NCBI GenBank assembly: GCA_964606165.1
Contig: CAZSFQ010000004.1
Location: 34,361 to 98,360 of the forward strand
Source: UBA4923 sp964606165
GTDB taxonomy: Bacteria; Bacillota; Clostridia; Saccharofermentanales; DTU023
Direction of reading: 5' to 3'
DNA: 64,000 bases
A program made the position numbers and the translations under genes. The notes under the pieces were generated by a model. It was given only the letters and a program-made list of their open reading frames with translations, was not told the origin of the DNA and did no database searches. Below are positions 52,799 through 61,978 of the stretch, in pieces; within the stretch, counting starts at the first letter, position 1, and each line of letters opens with the position of its first letter.

Positions 52799-53245
52799 TT
52801 ATTGATGCAGGTATTCGAGATCCGAGGGTCCGAAGGAGTGGGGCAACAGGGCATTCAGGCTTGTCTCCACATATTGGCCCGGTTCTTTGGCTACAAGGAC
52901 AATCATGTCGCCTGATGGGGGTAAAAACTCCCTCAAAAACTGCCGGCAAATTCCGCAAGGGTAGGCGTATGCCATCTCATCACCGGCCGATCCCTCTTCG
53001 GACCCGACAACAGCGATCGCGACAAATTCCCTTGAACCTGCAAAAGCAGCCTTGACGGCTGCTGTTCTTTCTGCGCATATGGTGGCACCATAGGAAGCGT
53101 TCTCTATATTGGCGCCCGTAAACATTCGACCGTCTGATGTAAGCAGGGCAGCGCCAACCTGGAATCTGGAGTAGGGGGAATAGCTCCCCCGACGGGCCTC
53201 AAAGGCCTTGTCTACAAGCTCCCGCTTTGTTTTTTCGTCGATCAT
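52799..53245 (-). CDS. cdd: Cytidine deaminase
   Basis: 148 residues of the tetrameric type. The zinc and catalytic motif is SYGATICAERTAA (Cys in place of the His of the dimeric enzymes), with CGICRQF supplying the other two cysteines. It converts cytidine and deoxycytidine to uridine forms, feeding udp at the operon's end. It is the first gene of the pyrimidine operon. Confidence 0.95.
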   Translation of the reverse strand: MIDEKTKRELVDKAFEARRGSYSPYSRFQVGAALLTSDGRMFTGANIENASYGATICAERTAAVKAAFAGSREFVAIAVVGSEEGSAGDEMAYAYPCGICRQFLREFLPPSGDMIVLVAKEPGQYVETSLNALLPHSFGPSDLEYLHQ

Positions 53246-53319
53246 GCCTTCTTGGCTCCCCCCCGCAGGAAGCGCCCCGCACCTCCTGCCATACCGCCCG
53301 ACGGATCACCCGGATCCTC

Positions 53320-53345
53320 TATATTCTAGCACAAAAGGGCATCCG
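53320..53345 (-). promoter_or_regulatory. Possible promoter of the pyrimidine/pseudouridine operon
   Basis: The minus strand carries TGCTAGAAT (extended -10, hexamer 53328-53323) ~75 bp before the cdd start. A GC-rich imperfect hairpin (GCAGGA/TCCTGC arms) lies in the leader near 53265-53290. No clear -35 is seen. Confidence 0.35.
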
Positions 53346-53407
53346 CAATCACCAGGGAGTTGTCTGGAATCACTGCTAAAGGATCAGCTTGGGAGGCAAC
53401 GCGGGCT

Positions 53408-54973
53408 TTAGGGAGCGGGCTCTGGAAGCCTGCCGCTCACCCGCATAAGTTCCCGCATCCGGGTCGCAAGCTCAAGTGTCAGGGCGTCGGGTAACATCCG
53501 CCACCTCCAGTTGCCTTCCGCTGTCCCTGGCCGGTTCATCCTGCTCTCATCGCCGAGCTCGAGCAAATCCTGCATCTGATAAATCACAGTATGGCAGACG
53601 CTGGTCGCTGCCCCCCGCATCATGCCGCGAACAAGCCCCTCATGTTCACTTAAACCGAGATAGCGTTTCGCGAAAGCGGTCTCCTCCGGGTCTCCTGCCT
53701 CAAACCACCCCGCGATCGTATCGTTGTCGTGGGTGCCCGTGTACAGGACGGCGTTTTCTGTTAAATTGTGCGGGAGATAGTCGCTTGTTGCTTCGGGGTT
53801 GAAGGCAAATTGGAGCACCTTCATACCGGGAAATCCCCAGCGTTCCCGGAAATCGTATACCTCTTCTGTCATGTAGCCAAGATCTTCTGCAATAATGGGG
53901 AGGTCCCCCAACTCCATTTCCATGGCCTCAAAAAGGGCATCAGCCGGACCTGGCAGCCAGTGACCGCGTCTGGCGGTTTTATCCCCGTAGGGCACAGCCC
54001 AGTAAGATTCCAGGCCGCGGAAGTGATCGATGCGAATCATGTCATAGAGCTGGAGTTGAAAGCGCATCCGTTCCGTCCACCAGCGGTAGCCATCCGCCTT
54101 ATGGGCCTCCCAGTCGTATAGCGGATTGCCCCACAGCTGGCCGTCGTCTGAGAAATAATCGGGAGGACAGCCCGCAACGAATGTCGGCTGGAAGTCCTCA
54201 TCGAGCTGAAAGAGGCCCGGCTCCAACCACACCTCGACCGAGTCATCCGCGGCATAGATCGGCAGGTCGCCGATGATGCAAATGCCAGCATTGGCGGCAT
54301 AGGCCCTTACCCGCTGCCACTGGCGGAAAAAAAGGAACTGCAGGAATTTTTCAAACTGCAGCTCTTCATCGTGTGCCTGCTCAAATTCCAAAAGTGCGAC
54401 CGGATCCCGCCTTTTATAAGCTTCGGGCCAGGACCGCCATGCTGAACCACCCTGTGTTTCCTTGATGGTCATAAAAAGCGCAAAGTCGTGCAGCCAGGTG
54501 ACATCTTCCTTGACGCAGAAGACCTTGAATTCATGCTCCAGTGTTTGGTGGCTGCCATTTCGAAAGGTCTCCCAGGCGAGCCACAGCAGTTTTTTCCTGT
54601 TTTCCCACAGCAAGCCGAAGTCGGCAAGCCGGGGGTCTTCCCCAAAATTGAACTCTTTCGGCGCATCAGGAGACAGGAGGTTTTCGCGTATCAGGTCTGC
54701 AGGATCGATCAGATAGGGGTTGCCTGCCCGGTCAGATACGCTTTGGTAAGGCGAATCTCCAAAGCCCGTCACCCCCAGAGGCAGGATCTGCCAGCAGGAC
54801 TGGCCCGACAGGACAAGGAAATCGATAAAGTCAAGCGCTTCATCGCCGAGTGTCCCGATTCCATGGGGGGATGCCAGGCTGGTGATGTGGCACAAAACGC
54901 CGCTCTTTCGCCCCCGGCGTATCAACTTGAAATTGTATTTGGGATCCAGGCCTGTCCCGGCAATTGATTCCAT
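53408..54973 (-). CDS. malQ: 4-alpha-glucanotransferase (amylomaltase)
   Basis: 521-residue GH77 enzyme that transfers maltosyl and longer alpha-1,4-glucan segments between acceptors. Motifs: SGVLCHITSLASPHGIGTLG, QILPLG, YQSVSDRAGNPYLID, GDLPIYAADDSVEVW, the nucleophile Asp in RIDHFRGLESYW, the acid/base region IIAEDLGYMT and the third carboxylate in TGTHDNDTI. AGAGG lies six bases before the ATG at 54973. The ~50 extra upstream residues are not family sequence. It pairs in function with the maltodextrin-type ABC system at 56-62 kb. Confidence 0.95.
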   Translation of the reverse strand: MESIAGTGLDPKYNFKLIRRGRKSGVLCHITSLASPHGIGTLGDEALDFIDFLVLSGQSCWQILPLGVTGFGDSPYQSVSDRAGNPYLIDPADLIRENLLSPDAPKEFNFGEDPRLADFGLLWENRKKLLWLAWETFRNGSHQTLEHEFKVFCVKEDVTWLHDFALFMTIKETQGGSAWRSWPEAYKRRDPVALLEFEQAHDEELQFEKFLQFLFFRQWQRVRAYAANAGICIIGDLPIYAADDSVEVWLEPGLFQLDEDFQPTFVAGCPPDYFSDDGQLWGNPLYDWEAHKADGYRWWTERMRFQLQLYDMIRIDHFRGLESYWAVPYGDKTARRGHWLPGPADALFEAMEMELGDLPIIAEDLGYMTEEVYDFRERWGFPGMKVLQFAFNPEATSDYLPHNLTENAVLYTGTHDNDTIAGWFEAGDPEETAFAKRYLGLSEHEGLVRGMMRGAATSVCHTVIYQMQDLLELGDESRMNRPGTAEGNWRWRMLPDALTLELATRMRELMRVSGRLPEPAP

Positions 54974-55086
54974 CATGGACCTCTTTTCAGGAATGGATTG
55001 CCCTGATTTTAGCACAAGGACCTTGCAGCCTCTACTTTGCGCTTTCATGTAAAATAACGGGAGAGAGGGTGACAAAAGGGAATTTG

Positions 55087-55959
55087 ATGTTTGAACAGCT
55101 TGACATCGGTGAGCAAACCGCAACATGGCAAGAATGGGAGGCGCTCCTCGTTTCTGCCGGCTTGAGGGCCGACCCCCCTTACTCTTCAGTCTACGGGATT
55201 TACGAGGGCGGCCGGCTGGTCGCGGCAGGTGCCAGAGACCAGGACAGGTTGAAATGTGTTGCGGTCCACCCGGAACGCCAGGGAGGGCCCTGGTTCAGCC
55301 AGCTCTTAACCGGGATCATCGCTCATGCCTTCGACCTTGGAATCGGCAAGCTCTACCTTTATTCGAAACCGGAGGCTGTTGCCTCCTTTGCCCGTGTCGG
55401 TTTTCTTCCTTTAGTTGCGACAGCTGGGGGCATCACCTTCATGGAGCGGGGCAGGCCGTCTTTTGACGAATACCTTGAAGCGTGCCGTCTGGCGACAGAA
55501 GCTTACGACCCGCAATACGGCCGGTCGGAAGGACCTGTGGAATCTTTTGTCATCGACGGCGATCAATTCACGGCCATGGAAGTTGGCCTGATTGCGGACG
55601 CGGCCAGCCGCGCAAAAAGAGTCCATCTCTTCGTCATGGGCGGTGAAGGGGCAGTGGACCGCCTGCGCGAACAAACAGGATCGCCGCAGGGCGTCATTTG
55701 CCATCCGGCGCAAGGCTATTTCATCCCCTCCGGACTTTTCCCCTCCTATCACATGGAAGATAGAGACCAGAGTATCAGGGTCCAGGCGGAGCTGGATGCC
55801 CTGCTATTGCGCGACCGGATGGCCCCGGTCCTGGGGATCACCGGCAGGACCGTCCTTGAAGATCCGGCAGATCCCCTCCAAATTCTTTACAACCAAAGTT
55901 TTGCAGCCTTTATCTCTCCGGCCTTGAGCCTGACCCGGATAGCCCCCGGCGCGCTTTAA
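55087..55959 (+). CDS. CitC-like protein with degraded nucleotidyltransferase site
   Basis: 290 residues with the layout of citrate lyase ligase (CitC): an N-terminal GNAT domain (VAVHPERQGGPWFSQLLTGI) and a C-terminal nucleotidyltransferase-like domain that keeps FPSYHMEDRDQSIRVQAELDA and APVLGITGRTVLEDP. The catalytic NANPFTLGH-type motif of CitC reads DGDQFTAME here (residues 158-166), so the HxGH-like signature is gone, and the final ISAS-type motif is missing. No citDEF genes are nearby. The fold is therefore probably kept but the adenylation activity lost. AAAAGGG precedes the ATG at 55087. It overlaps the convergent ABC gene's stop codon. Confidence 0.8.
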   Translation: MFEQLDIGEQTATWQEWEALLVSAGLRADPPYSSVYGIYEGGRLVAAGARDQDRLKCVAVHPERQGGPWFSQLLTGIIAHAFDLGIGKLYLYSKPEAVASFARVGFLPLVATAGGITFMERGRPSFDEYLEACRLATEAYDPQYGRSEGPVESFVIDGDQFTAMEVGLIADAASRAKRVHLFVMGGEGAVDRLREQTGSPQGVICHPAQGYFIPSGLFPSYHMEDRDQSIRVQAELDALLLRDRMAPVLGITGRTVLEDPADPLQILYNQSFAAFISPALSLTRIAPGAL

Positions 55960-57041
55960 TTGATCCGCTCCGTCGTCTCCTCGTCGAAGAAGTGGAGCCC
56001 TTTGGTATCCAGATGGAAGTTATGCTCTTCGTCAATCGCGTATTTGAAATGACCCGGCTCTGAAATGACACACTCTTTGCCGCTGGGGAATCTGCAATAG
56101 AGAAGCTGTTCCTTTCCCAGCATCTCAATGACTTCCACCTCGACCTTGATTTCATTCTTTTCCGCTTCACCGGCAAGAAAGCGCTCAGACCGGATCCCCA
56201 TGACAACGCGTTTTCCCTCATGGCCGGCAAGCCTTTTCTGATCTTCCGGATCCGGTTCAACGGTGAACAGATCCTCGTCAGCCCTGAATATTCCACCTTC
56301 CATCGAACCGGGGAAGACGTTCATGGTCGGGGAACCGATGAAGCTGGCGACAAATAAATTGACCGGTTTTTCATAGAATTCTGACGGCCGGCCCATCTGT
56401 TGAACCTTACCGTCGTCCAAAAGGACGATCTTGGTCGCCATGGTCATGGCTTCCGTCTGGTCATGCGTGACATAGATTGACGTCGTATCAAGTGATTTGT
56501 GGAGCCTGACCAGCTCGACACGCATGTGTTCGCGCAGTTTGGCATCCAGGTTGGATAGCGGCTCATCAAGCAGGAAGACGCCGGCTTTGCGAACCATGGC
56601 CCGGCCGAGCGCGACACGCTGGCGCTGGCCGCCTGAGATTTCTGAAGGTTTGGAGTAGAGGTATTCAGTGATCTGGAGAAGTTCCGCCGCCTCAGTCACA
56701 CGGTCATGGATCACGGTCTTTTTTTCTTTTCGCATTTTCAAGGAAAAAGCCATGTTGTCGTAAACCGTCATGTGGGGATAAAGCGCATAGGACTGGAAAA
56801 CCATGGCGATGTCCCTGTCCTTGGGTTCCACCTTGTTCATGCGCTTGCCGTCAAAGAGCAAGTCGCCCTCCGTGATGGAATTGAGTCCCGCGATCATGCG
56901 GAGGAGCGTACTTTTGCCGCAACCGGAGGGGCCCAGAATCACACAGAAATCCTTGTCCTCTATTTCCAGATCGATGTGGCGGATGGTGAAATTCTCCCGT
57001 CCCTCGTATTTTTTGCCGATATTGACCAAGTCGACTTTCAT
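55956..57041 (-). CDS. Sugar ABC transporter ATP-binding protein (MsmX/UgpC/MalK type)
   Basis: 361 residues. Walker A GPSGCGKSTLLRM, signature EISGGQRQRVALGRA, Walker B VFLLDEPLSNLD, switch His in VTHDQTEA. The C-terminal ~110 residues form the TOBE/OB regulatory domain of the MalK family. MsmX-type ATPases can serve several sugar importers. It is the last gene of the sugar ABC operon, nine bases after malG. Confidence 0.95.
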   Translation of the reverse strand: MKVDLVNIGKKYEGRENFTIRHIDLEIEDKDFCVILGPSGCGKSTLLRMIAGLNSITEGDLLFDGKRMNKVEPKDRDIAMVFQSYALYPHMTVYDNMAFSLKMRKEKKTVIHDRVTEAAELLQITEYLYSKPSEISGGQRQRVALGRAMVRKAGVFLLDEPLSNLDAKLREHMRVELVRLHKSLDTTSIYVTHDQTEAMTMATKIVLLDDGKVQQMGRPSEFYEKPVNLFVASFIGSPTMNVFPGSMEGGIFRADEDLFTVEPDPEDQKRLAGHEGKRVVMGIRSERFLAGEAEKNEIKVEVEVIEMLGKEQLLYCRFPSGKECVISEPGHFKYAIDEEHNFHLDTKGLHFFDEETTERIN

Positions 57042-57050
57042 GGCTGCCTC

Positions 57051-57941
57051 CTAACCTTTGACGGCACCGCTTGCCAGGCCCGATACGAGCTGCTTTTGCA
57101 AGGCGATGAATAAAATAATGATGGGCACCGCCGTCAGAAGGCCTCCGGCCGCGAAGACGGGCTGGTGCATATTGCGTACATCGTTGATCAGCGTGTGAAG
57201 ACCTGTCGCCAATGTATAGGCTTTGGGGTCATTCAAGAGAATGCTCGGGAGCATGAAATCCAGGAAGGGTCCGATGAAGGACCAAAGTGCAATCACGGCC
57301 AGCATGGGCCGGACAATGGGCATGATGATCAGGCGGTAGACCTGCAGATTGCCGCATCCGTCAATCCGGGCGGCGTCGTCCAGCTCCGTGGAGATGGAGT
57401 CGATGTAGCCTTTAAGAATAAAGGTATTGCCCGCGATCCCGCCTCCCGCGTAAATCAGGATAAGAAACATCTGCCGGCTGAACCAGGGCGCGATGGAGGC
57501 GATGATGGAGTGAAGGGTGTAAAAGGCCGCGATGCCCGCGAATGAGGGGATGGTCTGGATCAGCATGATGGCCATAAGTGACGCCTTGCGGCCCTTGAAA
57601 CGGTAGCGTGAATAGGCGTAGCCGGTAAATGAAACAAAGAGCAGGGTCAGCGCGGCTGTCGCAAGCGCGATCAGGATGGTATTCAGCACCCAGTTCAAAA
57701 AGTAGGTTTCCCCAAAGAGGTATTGAAAGTGCTTGGTGGAAAAGGTGAAGGATACACCAATTTGGATATAGGATCCGTGGTTGCCGTTGAAGCTGGTGAA
57801 GAGGATCTGTGCCAGCGGCCAGAGGATCACAAATACATAGAAGAAGAGCAGAATATAGCTGAGCGCCAGCATGACAACCTTGACGGCTGTCAAGGGCGGC
57901 CGGTCTGACAGGTAGAGCCCTTTGTCTTTTTTCTTACTCAT
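57051..57941 (-). CDS. Carbohydrate ABC permease (MalG type)
   Basis: 296 residues, six membrane spans. The EAA loop that docks the ATPase reads LDDAARIDGCGNLQVYRLI. The N-terminal LYLSDRPPLTAVKVVMLALSY is typical of MalG. It overlaps the malF gene by four bases. Confidence 0.94.
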   Translation of the reverse strand: MSKKKDKGLYLSDRPPLTAVKVVMLALSYILLFFYVFVILWPLAQILFTSFNGNHGSYIQIGVSFTFSTKHFQYLFGETYFLNWVLNTILIALATAALTLLFVSFTGYAYSRYRFKGRKASLMAIMLIQTIPSFAGIAAFYTLHSIIASIAPWFSRQMFLILIYAGGGIAGNTFILKGYIDSISTELDDAARIDGCGNLQVYRLIIMPIVRPMLAVIALWSFIGPFLDFMLPSILLNDPKAYTLATGLHTLINDVRNMHQPVFAAGGLLTAVPIIILFIALQKQLVSGLASGAVKG

Positions 57942-59950
57942 AGTCTCTCCTCCCGGAAAGCCTTGGAGCGGCTGAAGCCGAACCAGGCGATAAAGATCAG
58001 CACCAGGGAGACGATCAGAGTGATGGCCGAACCAATCCCCTGGTACTGCTTCTGAATGGTCAGTTTATAAATGTAGGAAATCAGAAGGTCGGATGAGCCG
58101 GCAATATTGCCGTACTTCGTCGGTTCGAAGGGTCCCCCGCCATTGAAGAGGTAAATAATCGAGAAGTTGTTGAAGTTGAAGGTGTACTGGCCGATCATCA
58201 GGGGCGCGGTCTGGAAGAGCAGGAGGGGGATGGTGATGTGGCGCGTGGCCTGAAAACCTGTTGCCCCGTCGATTTTTGCCGCTTCATAGAGATCATTCGG
58301 GATACCTTGCAGAATCCCGGTGCACAAGAGGAAGACATAGGAGCTCCCCAGCCAGCCCTGGAGAAGAATCAGGACTGTCCGGGTCCCCCAGGTCGAGTAC
58401 TTGATATTAGTAATCTGGCCCGTCAGTGAAGAGAGTACGCTTGTCAGGGGCCCGTCGGGGGAAAACATGATGGAAAAGAACATGATGGTAATAAAGGCCG
58501 GTACCGCCCAGGGGAGCAGGTAGACGGTCCGGAACAGGCGTTTGCCGTAGATCCGGTCCTGGTTGACCAGCAAGGCGAGCACCAGGCCGATCAGGATGGC
58601 CAGCGACGTCGCGAAAATAGTCCAAATGACCGTCCATCCGGTTATATGCCAGAAAGGTCCGCCTGCAATTCCCTGCCCCAGTACAATCTGCTTGTAGTTG
58701 GCCAGCCCCGCCCAGTTGAATTTTGATTGATGGGAGGGATCGTAGTTGGTAAAGGAGATGAGAATGGTGACCGCGATGGGCAGGAGCACAATGAAAATCG
58801 TAACCAGTGCCGCCGGGGCTGACGCGAAAAAGGGAAAACCGCTTCGTTTGACCGAAGTTCGCGTTTCAAACCAGTTATGGCGCCTGACACCCCTGATCAT
58901 CTGCCTTTCGACCCGATTGACGTCCCGGTAAGACTGGTAAATGATCAGGAGGCCCATCAGGAGCAGGATGATGGCGATGACGCCTTCCACCATGAAGATG
59001 ACGGAACGGTCAAGCCGGGATCCGTCCTGGGCCAGTGAGATCAGTCCGTACAAACCCTTGCCTCGGTAATTGCCGCGGCCCAGGGCGTAAGGAATGGCGA
59101 TCAGGTAGGTAAACAAGGATCCGGCAAAAAAGAGCAGGGCTTTCAGCCGCTGGCCCAAAAGCAACTGGCCCAGGCCTGGAAGGGGCCAGGTCAGGTAGGA
59201 AATCAGCGGTTTGCGCTTGGCAGTCTCAACCGGGGTTTTGCGCCTCAGGTCCGACAGGTCGGAGTTGAGGACCCGCATTTTGCTCTTTTTGTCCTGGCGC
59301 AGCTTGTGCCTGGCATAGCGTACACGCTCTTTTTGCGCGTTGATGGGAAGCTGGCGGCGCATGACGCGGATTTCATCCTTGGCGGCCAGCCCGCCTTCTC
59401 TTTTTTCGTTGGTGAAAGCCTTGGAGGAAATCATGCCTTGGCGATAAGCCTGTTTCAACTGGCTTTTTTCGTCGCCAAGCTGGGTCAGGCGATCCTTTCG
59501 GGCTTGCTTGAAGATTGCGACTTCTTCCTTTTGCCCCGCTGCTTTTGCCTCCGACAGGGCTTTACGAGCCGATTCCAACTCATCGAGAACAGCGCGCCGC
59601 TCCGCGGCGATCAGCGGAAGCTGGCGGGCGATTTCCAGGTTCTGTTTATGGCGGAGCTCGAAATCGTAGTCGAGGTCGGCCAGGGGTTCATAAAAGGCGG
59701 CTCGCGCTTCACTCTCTTTCGCTTCCACCAGCCATCTGGCAATACTCGGGTCGCTGTCATCGTCTTCAGATCTAAAAGTCTTTTTTCGTTTGGACGATTC
59801 CCGCAGGAAGCTTTTCTCCTGGCTTAGAACCTCTGCCCGCCGTGTCTCGTATTCATTGACGGCGTCCGCAGGGGTATCCGGCGCAAGCAGCAGGTTTTTC
59901 CTTGGGTGTTCGTTTCCAATATCGTCAACGACGGTGGCTGGGTACCTCAT
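57938..59950 (-). CDS. Carbohydrate ABC permease (MalF type) with long charged N-terminal extension
   Basis: 670 residues, well above the 290-520 usual for MalF. Residues 1-~245 are soluble, highly charged and helical (ESARKALSEAKAAGQKEE, QLKQAYRQG, RYARHKLRQDKKSKM). Next come two or three extra membrane spans beginning PLISYLTWPLPGLGQLLLGQ (~248-345), then a standard MalF core (~370-670) with EAAKIDGATGFQATRHITIP. The ATG at 59950 follows AAAGAGGG at a proper distance. ATG 59971 is an alternative. A cytoplasmic sensor or docking role for the extension is only a guess. It is cotranslated with malG. Confidence 0.88.
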   Translation of the reverse strand: MRYPATVVDDIGNEHPRKNLLLAPDTPADAVNEYETRRAEVLSQEKSFLRESSKRKKTFRSEDDDSDPSIARWLVEAKESEARAAFYEPLADLDYDFELRHKQNLEIARQLPLIAAERRAVLDELESARKALSEAKAAGQKEEVAIFKQARKDRLTQLGDEKSQLKQAYRQGMISSKAFTNEKREGGLAAKDEIRVMRRQLPINAQKERVRYARHKLRQDKKSKMRVLNSDLSDLRRKTPVETAKRKPLISYLTWPLPGLGQLLLGQRLKALLFFAGSLFTYLIAIPYALGRGNYRGKGLYGLISLAQDGSRLDRSVIFMVEGVIAIILLLMGLLIIYQSYRDVNRVERQMIRGVRRHNWFETRTSVKRSGFPFFASAPAALVTIFIVLLPIAVTILISFTNYDPSHQSKFNWAGLANYKQIVLGQGIAGGPFWHITGWTVIWTIFATSLAILIGLVLALLVNQDRIYGKRLFRTVYLLPWAVPAFITIMFFSIMFSPDGPLTSVLSSLTGQITNIKYSTWGTRTVLILLQGWLGSSYVFLLCTGILQGIPNDLYEAAKIDGATGFQATRHITIPLLLFQTAPLMIGQYTFNFNNFSIIYLFNGGGPFEPTKYGNIAGSSDLLISYIYKLTIQKQYQGIGSAITLIVSLVLIFIAWFGFSRSKAFREERL

Positions 59951-59967
59951 GCATGCCCTCTTTCTTT

Positions 59968-60408
59968 TCATTCCTGCCTGAGCCGGTGGATATTGATCAC
60001 GACAAGGAAGAGGCCAGCCAACAGGAGCAAAGCCAGATACCAGGCAGGGGAGGATGTTTCAAATGTCAAAAACTTCCACATGGCCGTGATCAGTATGACC
60101 GCACCCCAGATCAGACGGTAGGTGAACGGTGTTCCTATTTTTTTGATGGTGAAATAAGTGTAAAGGGAAAGCGCGGCGGGGACAAGAATATCCAATAGAA
60201 ACCGTGTCAGGATAAAGGCGGAATAATCGCCCGTTCCCGCTTGCGGGAAAAACTCCTGCCAAGCCTGAAAGGCTTGGGGACCCGCCAAAAACGCTGCTTC
60301 CAGGGAAGCCAAAATGACAAGCGCCGCGCACAAGGAGATAAGAATTGTCAACTGCCGGCTGTGCCGGTGCCTGGCTTTTTCTTGCTGAAGTCTTCGCGCC
60401 TCTTGCAT
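59968..60408 (-). CDS. Small membrane protein of the sugar ABC operon
   Basis: ~146 residues with four predicted membrane spans (LTILISLCAALVILASLEAA, FLLDILVPAALSLYTYF, LIWGAVILITAMWKFL, YLALLLLAGLFLVVINI) and a basic, charged N-terminus. No family is recognised. It precedes the unusual MalF gene closely (17-base gap; the stop lies just before the MalF start), so it may help assemble that permease. AGGGGAGAGGC precedes the ATG at 60408. Confidence 0.7.
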   Translation of the reverse strand: MQEARRLQQEKARHRHSRQLTILISLCAALVILASLEAAFLAGPQAFQAWQEFFPQAGTGDYSAFILTRFLLDILVPAALSLYTYFTIKKIGTPFTYRLIWGAVILITAMWKFLTFETSSPAWYLALLLLAGLFLVVINIHRLRQE

Positions 60409-60469
60409 GCCTCTCCCCTCATACACAGGAACCTTCTGTCCTTCATCATAAACGAAAAGATGAGAAATA

Positions 60470-60507
60470 TTAATAAGGGCGGGAAAACCTGCCGGCTCCC
60501 CGCCCTC
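60470..60507 (-). terminator. Terminator or attenuator after the sugar-binding protein gene
   Basis: AGGGCGGG/CCCGCCCT arms (about 60499-60506 and 60476-60483) are followed on the minus strand by an AT-rich TTATTAATATTT. It lies between the binding-protein gene and the rest of the operon, where partial readthrough would raise binding-protein levels. Confidence 0.65.
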
Positions 60508-60535
60508 AATGCTTGGATGATGATTAGCGGATCGC

Positions 60536-61894
60536 TTATTTCAGGTCCGCCATCATGGCGTCAAAAGAGGCTTTGAGCTGTCCGTACGCTGCCTCAGCGC
60601 TCGCTGGTACTACGCTGTTCCAGGAAAGAACGGCATTTTTCCAGGTATCCCAAACAGGCCCGTACTCCTGGAAGAGCGGGCGGCCGGGCGACACATGGAA
60701 AGAGTCGATGACGGCCGCAATGACCTTCTTGTCGATCTCATCCAGATCCGAGGCGGCATAGGCGTCGGATGTCACGTTTTCAAGGATCTTGCCGGTGGCT
60801 TTAAAAAGCTCGACCGCGAACTCGGGGTTGACAATCTCACCGATCATGGCCTCTGCCAGCTCCACCTTGGCCTGATCCTCCTCAATCCGGGGATTGATGG
60901 CCAGGCCCCAGCCGCCCTGCCAGTGACGGAGCGGTTGGCCGGCAACGGTGATCTGACCGATGGGGTAGATGCCGAGATCTTCGCCGTCATTGGTCAAACC
61001 TTTCATGGCCCCTGTTTCCCATGGGCCGCCTATGCGGAAGACACCATTGCTGCCGCTTGTGAACTTTTCATCGATGTAGCCCCAGCCCGCTTCGGGATCA
61101 AAGAGGGTGGCATTGCTGTCGTAGTTCAGTTTCCAGTAGTTGTAAAGGACTGTGAGCGCTGCCTTCCTGCCGGCTTCCAGCTCGCCCCAATCAGTTGTCA
61201 GATCTGAAACGAAGCCGTCCCCTTCTTCTTTTAATAGTGCGATATCGGCCGAGTTGGCAAGTGCGACACCGAACCAGGCGTCAAAAACAGGCAAAAGGAT
61301 ATGGGCCGGAACTTCGACATCATCAAGTTCCGCTGCTTTGCCAGGATCGATGTCCTCGGCTTCGGCATTCTTCACATTGGCAAAAACCACCAGGGTCTCA
61401 ATGTTGAAGGGAAAGGCCAGATACTCGCCGTCCAGCTTGAAGAGTCCGCCCAGGCCGTCGTCGAAGTTGGCCCAGCCTCCAAGGCGCGCGGCAATTTTCT
61501 GTCCGTCGATGGCGCCGAGCAGATCTTTTCCTGCCAGTCCGGTCAAGCGGTCCGCCGGCAAGGCGAACACATCGGCAACATCAGGGTTGCTGGCGTCCGT
61601 CTCATCCAGGATGCCGATATGATCGAAAGAACCGATTTCCTGCAGATTAATCTTTACTTCTGAGTTGGCGTCAGTGATGCGTTTGGCGGCGGCCTCATAA
61701 TAGTCCATCCACTCCTTTTCCACCTGAACCGTAATTTCCGCGGCCGCGAGGCCCGTTGGCGTCTCAGGTTCAACTTGGCCCTGTGTTACTGTCGGCTGGG
61801 GTTCGGTCGGTTTCGGCGTTTCCTTGGGCGCACAACCGACAACCAGAGCGAAGACAAGAGCAAGCGCCAGAATGATCATCAGATACTTTTTCAT
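60536..61894 (-). CDS. Extracellular sugar-binding lipoprotein (MalE type)
   Basis: 452 residues. Lipobox FALVVGC-A, a Thr/Pro/Glu-rich tether, then a family-1 solute-binding fold: EITVQVEKEWMDYYEAAAKRI, DVFALPADRLTGLA, FKLDGEYLAFPFNIETLVVF, AGQPLRHWQGGWGLAINP, EIVNPEFAVELFKATG. The RLTGLA and LAFPFNIE segments resemble maltose-binding proteins, and malQ is close by, so maltodextrins are the likely ligand (inferred). GGAGGAAAAT precedes the ATG at 61894. The upstream frame to 62062 contains the promoter and is not coding. Confidence 0.9.
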   Translation of the reverse strand: MKKYLMIILALALVFALVVGCAPKETPKPTEPQPTVTQGQVEPETPTGLAAAEITVQVEKEWMDYYEAAAKRITDANSEVKINLQEIGSFDHIGILDETDASNPDVADVFALPADRLTGLAGKDLLGAIDGQKIAARLGGWANFDDGLGGLFKLDGEYLAFPFNIETLVVFANVKNAEAEDIDPGKAAELDDVEVPAHILLPVFDAWFGVALANSADIALLKEEGDGFVSDLTTDWGELEAGRKAALTVLYNYWKLNYDSNATLFDPEAGWGYIDEKFTSGSNGVFRIGGPWETGAMKGLTNDGEDLGIYPIGQITVAGQPLRHWQGGWGLAINPRIEEDQAKVELAEAMIGEIVNPEFAVELFKATGKILENVTSDAYAASDLDEIDKKVIAAVIDSFHVSPGRPLFQEYGPVWDTWKNAVLSWNSVVPASAEAAYGQLKASFDAMMADLK

Positions 61895-61978
61895 ATTTTC
61901 CTCCATTGATTTGTTTGATGTCTGCGAACAGACTCGAATTAAACTCTTTACTTTCCTTGTCAAATGAATGACAGCTGC

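Noticed and set aside
60470..60507. A boundary splitting the sugar ABC cluster into two operons
   Set aside because: The hairpin has only an AT-rich rather than a pure T-tract and no promoter is visible after it, so readthrough from the binding-protein promoter is more likely.
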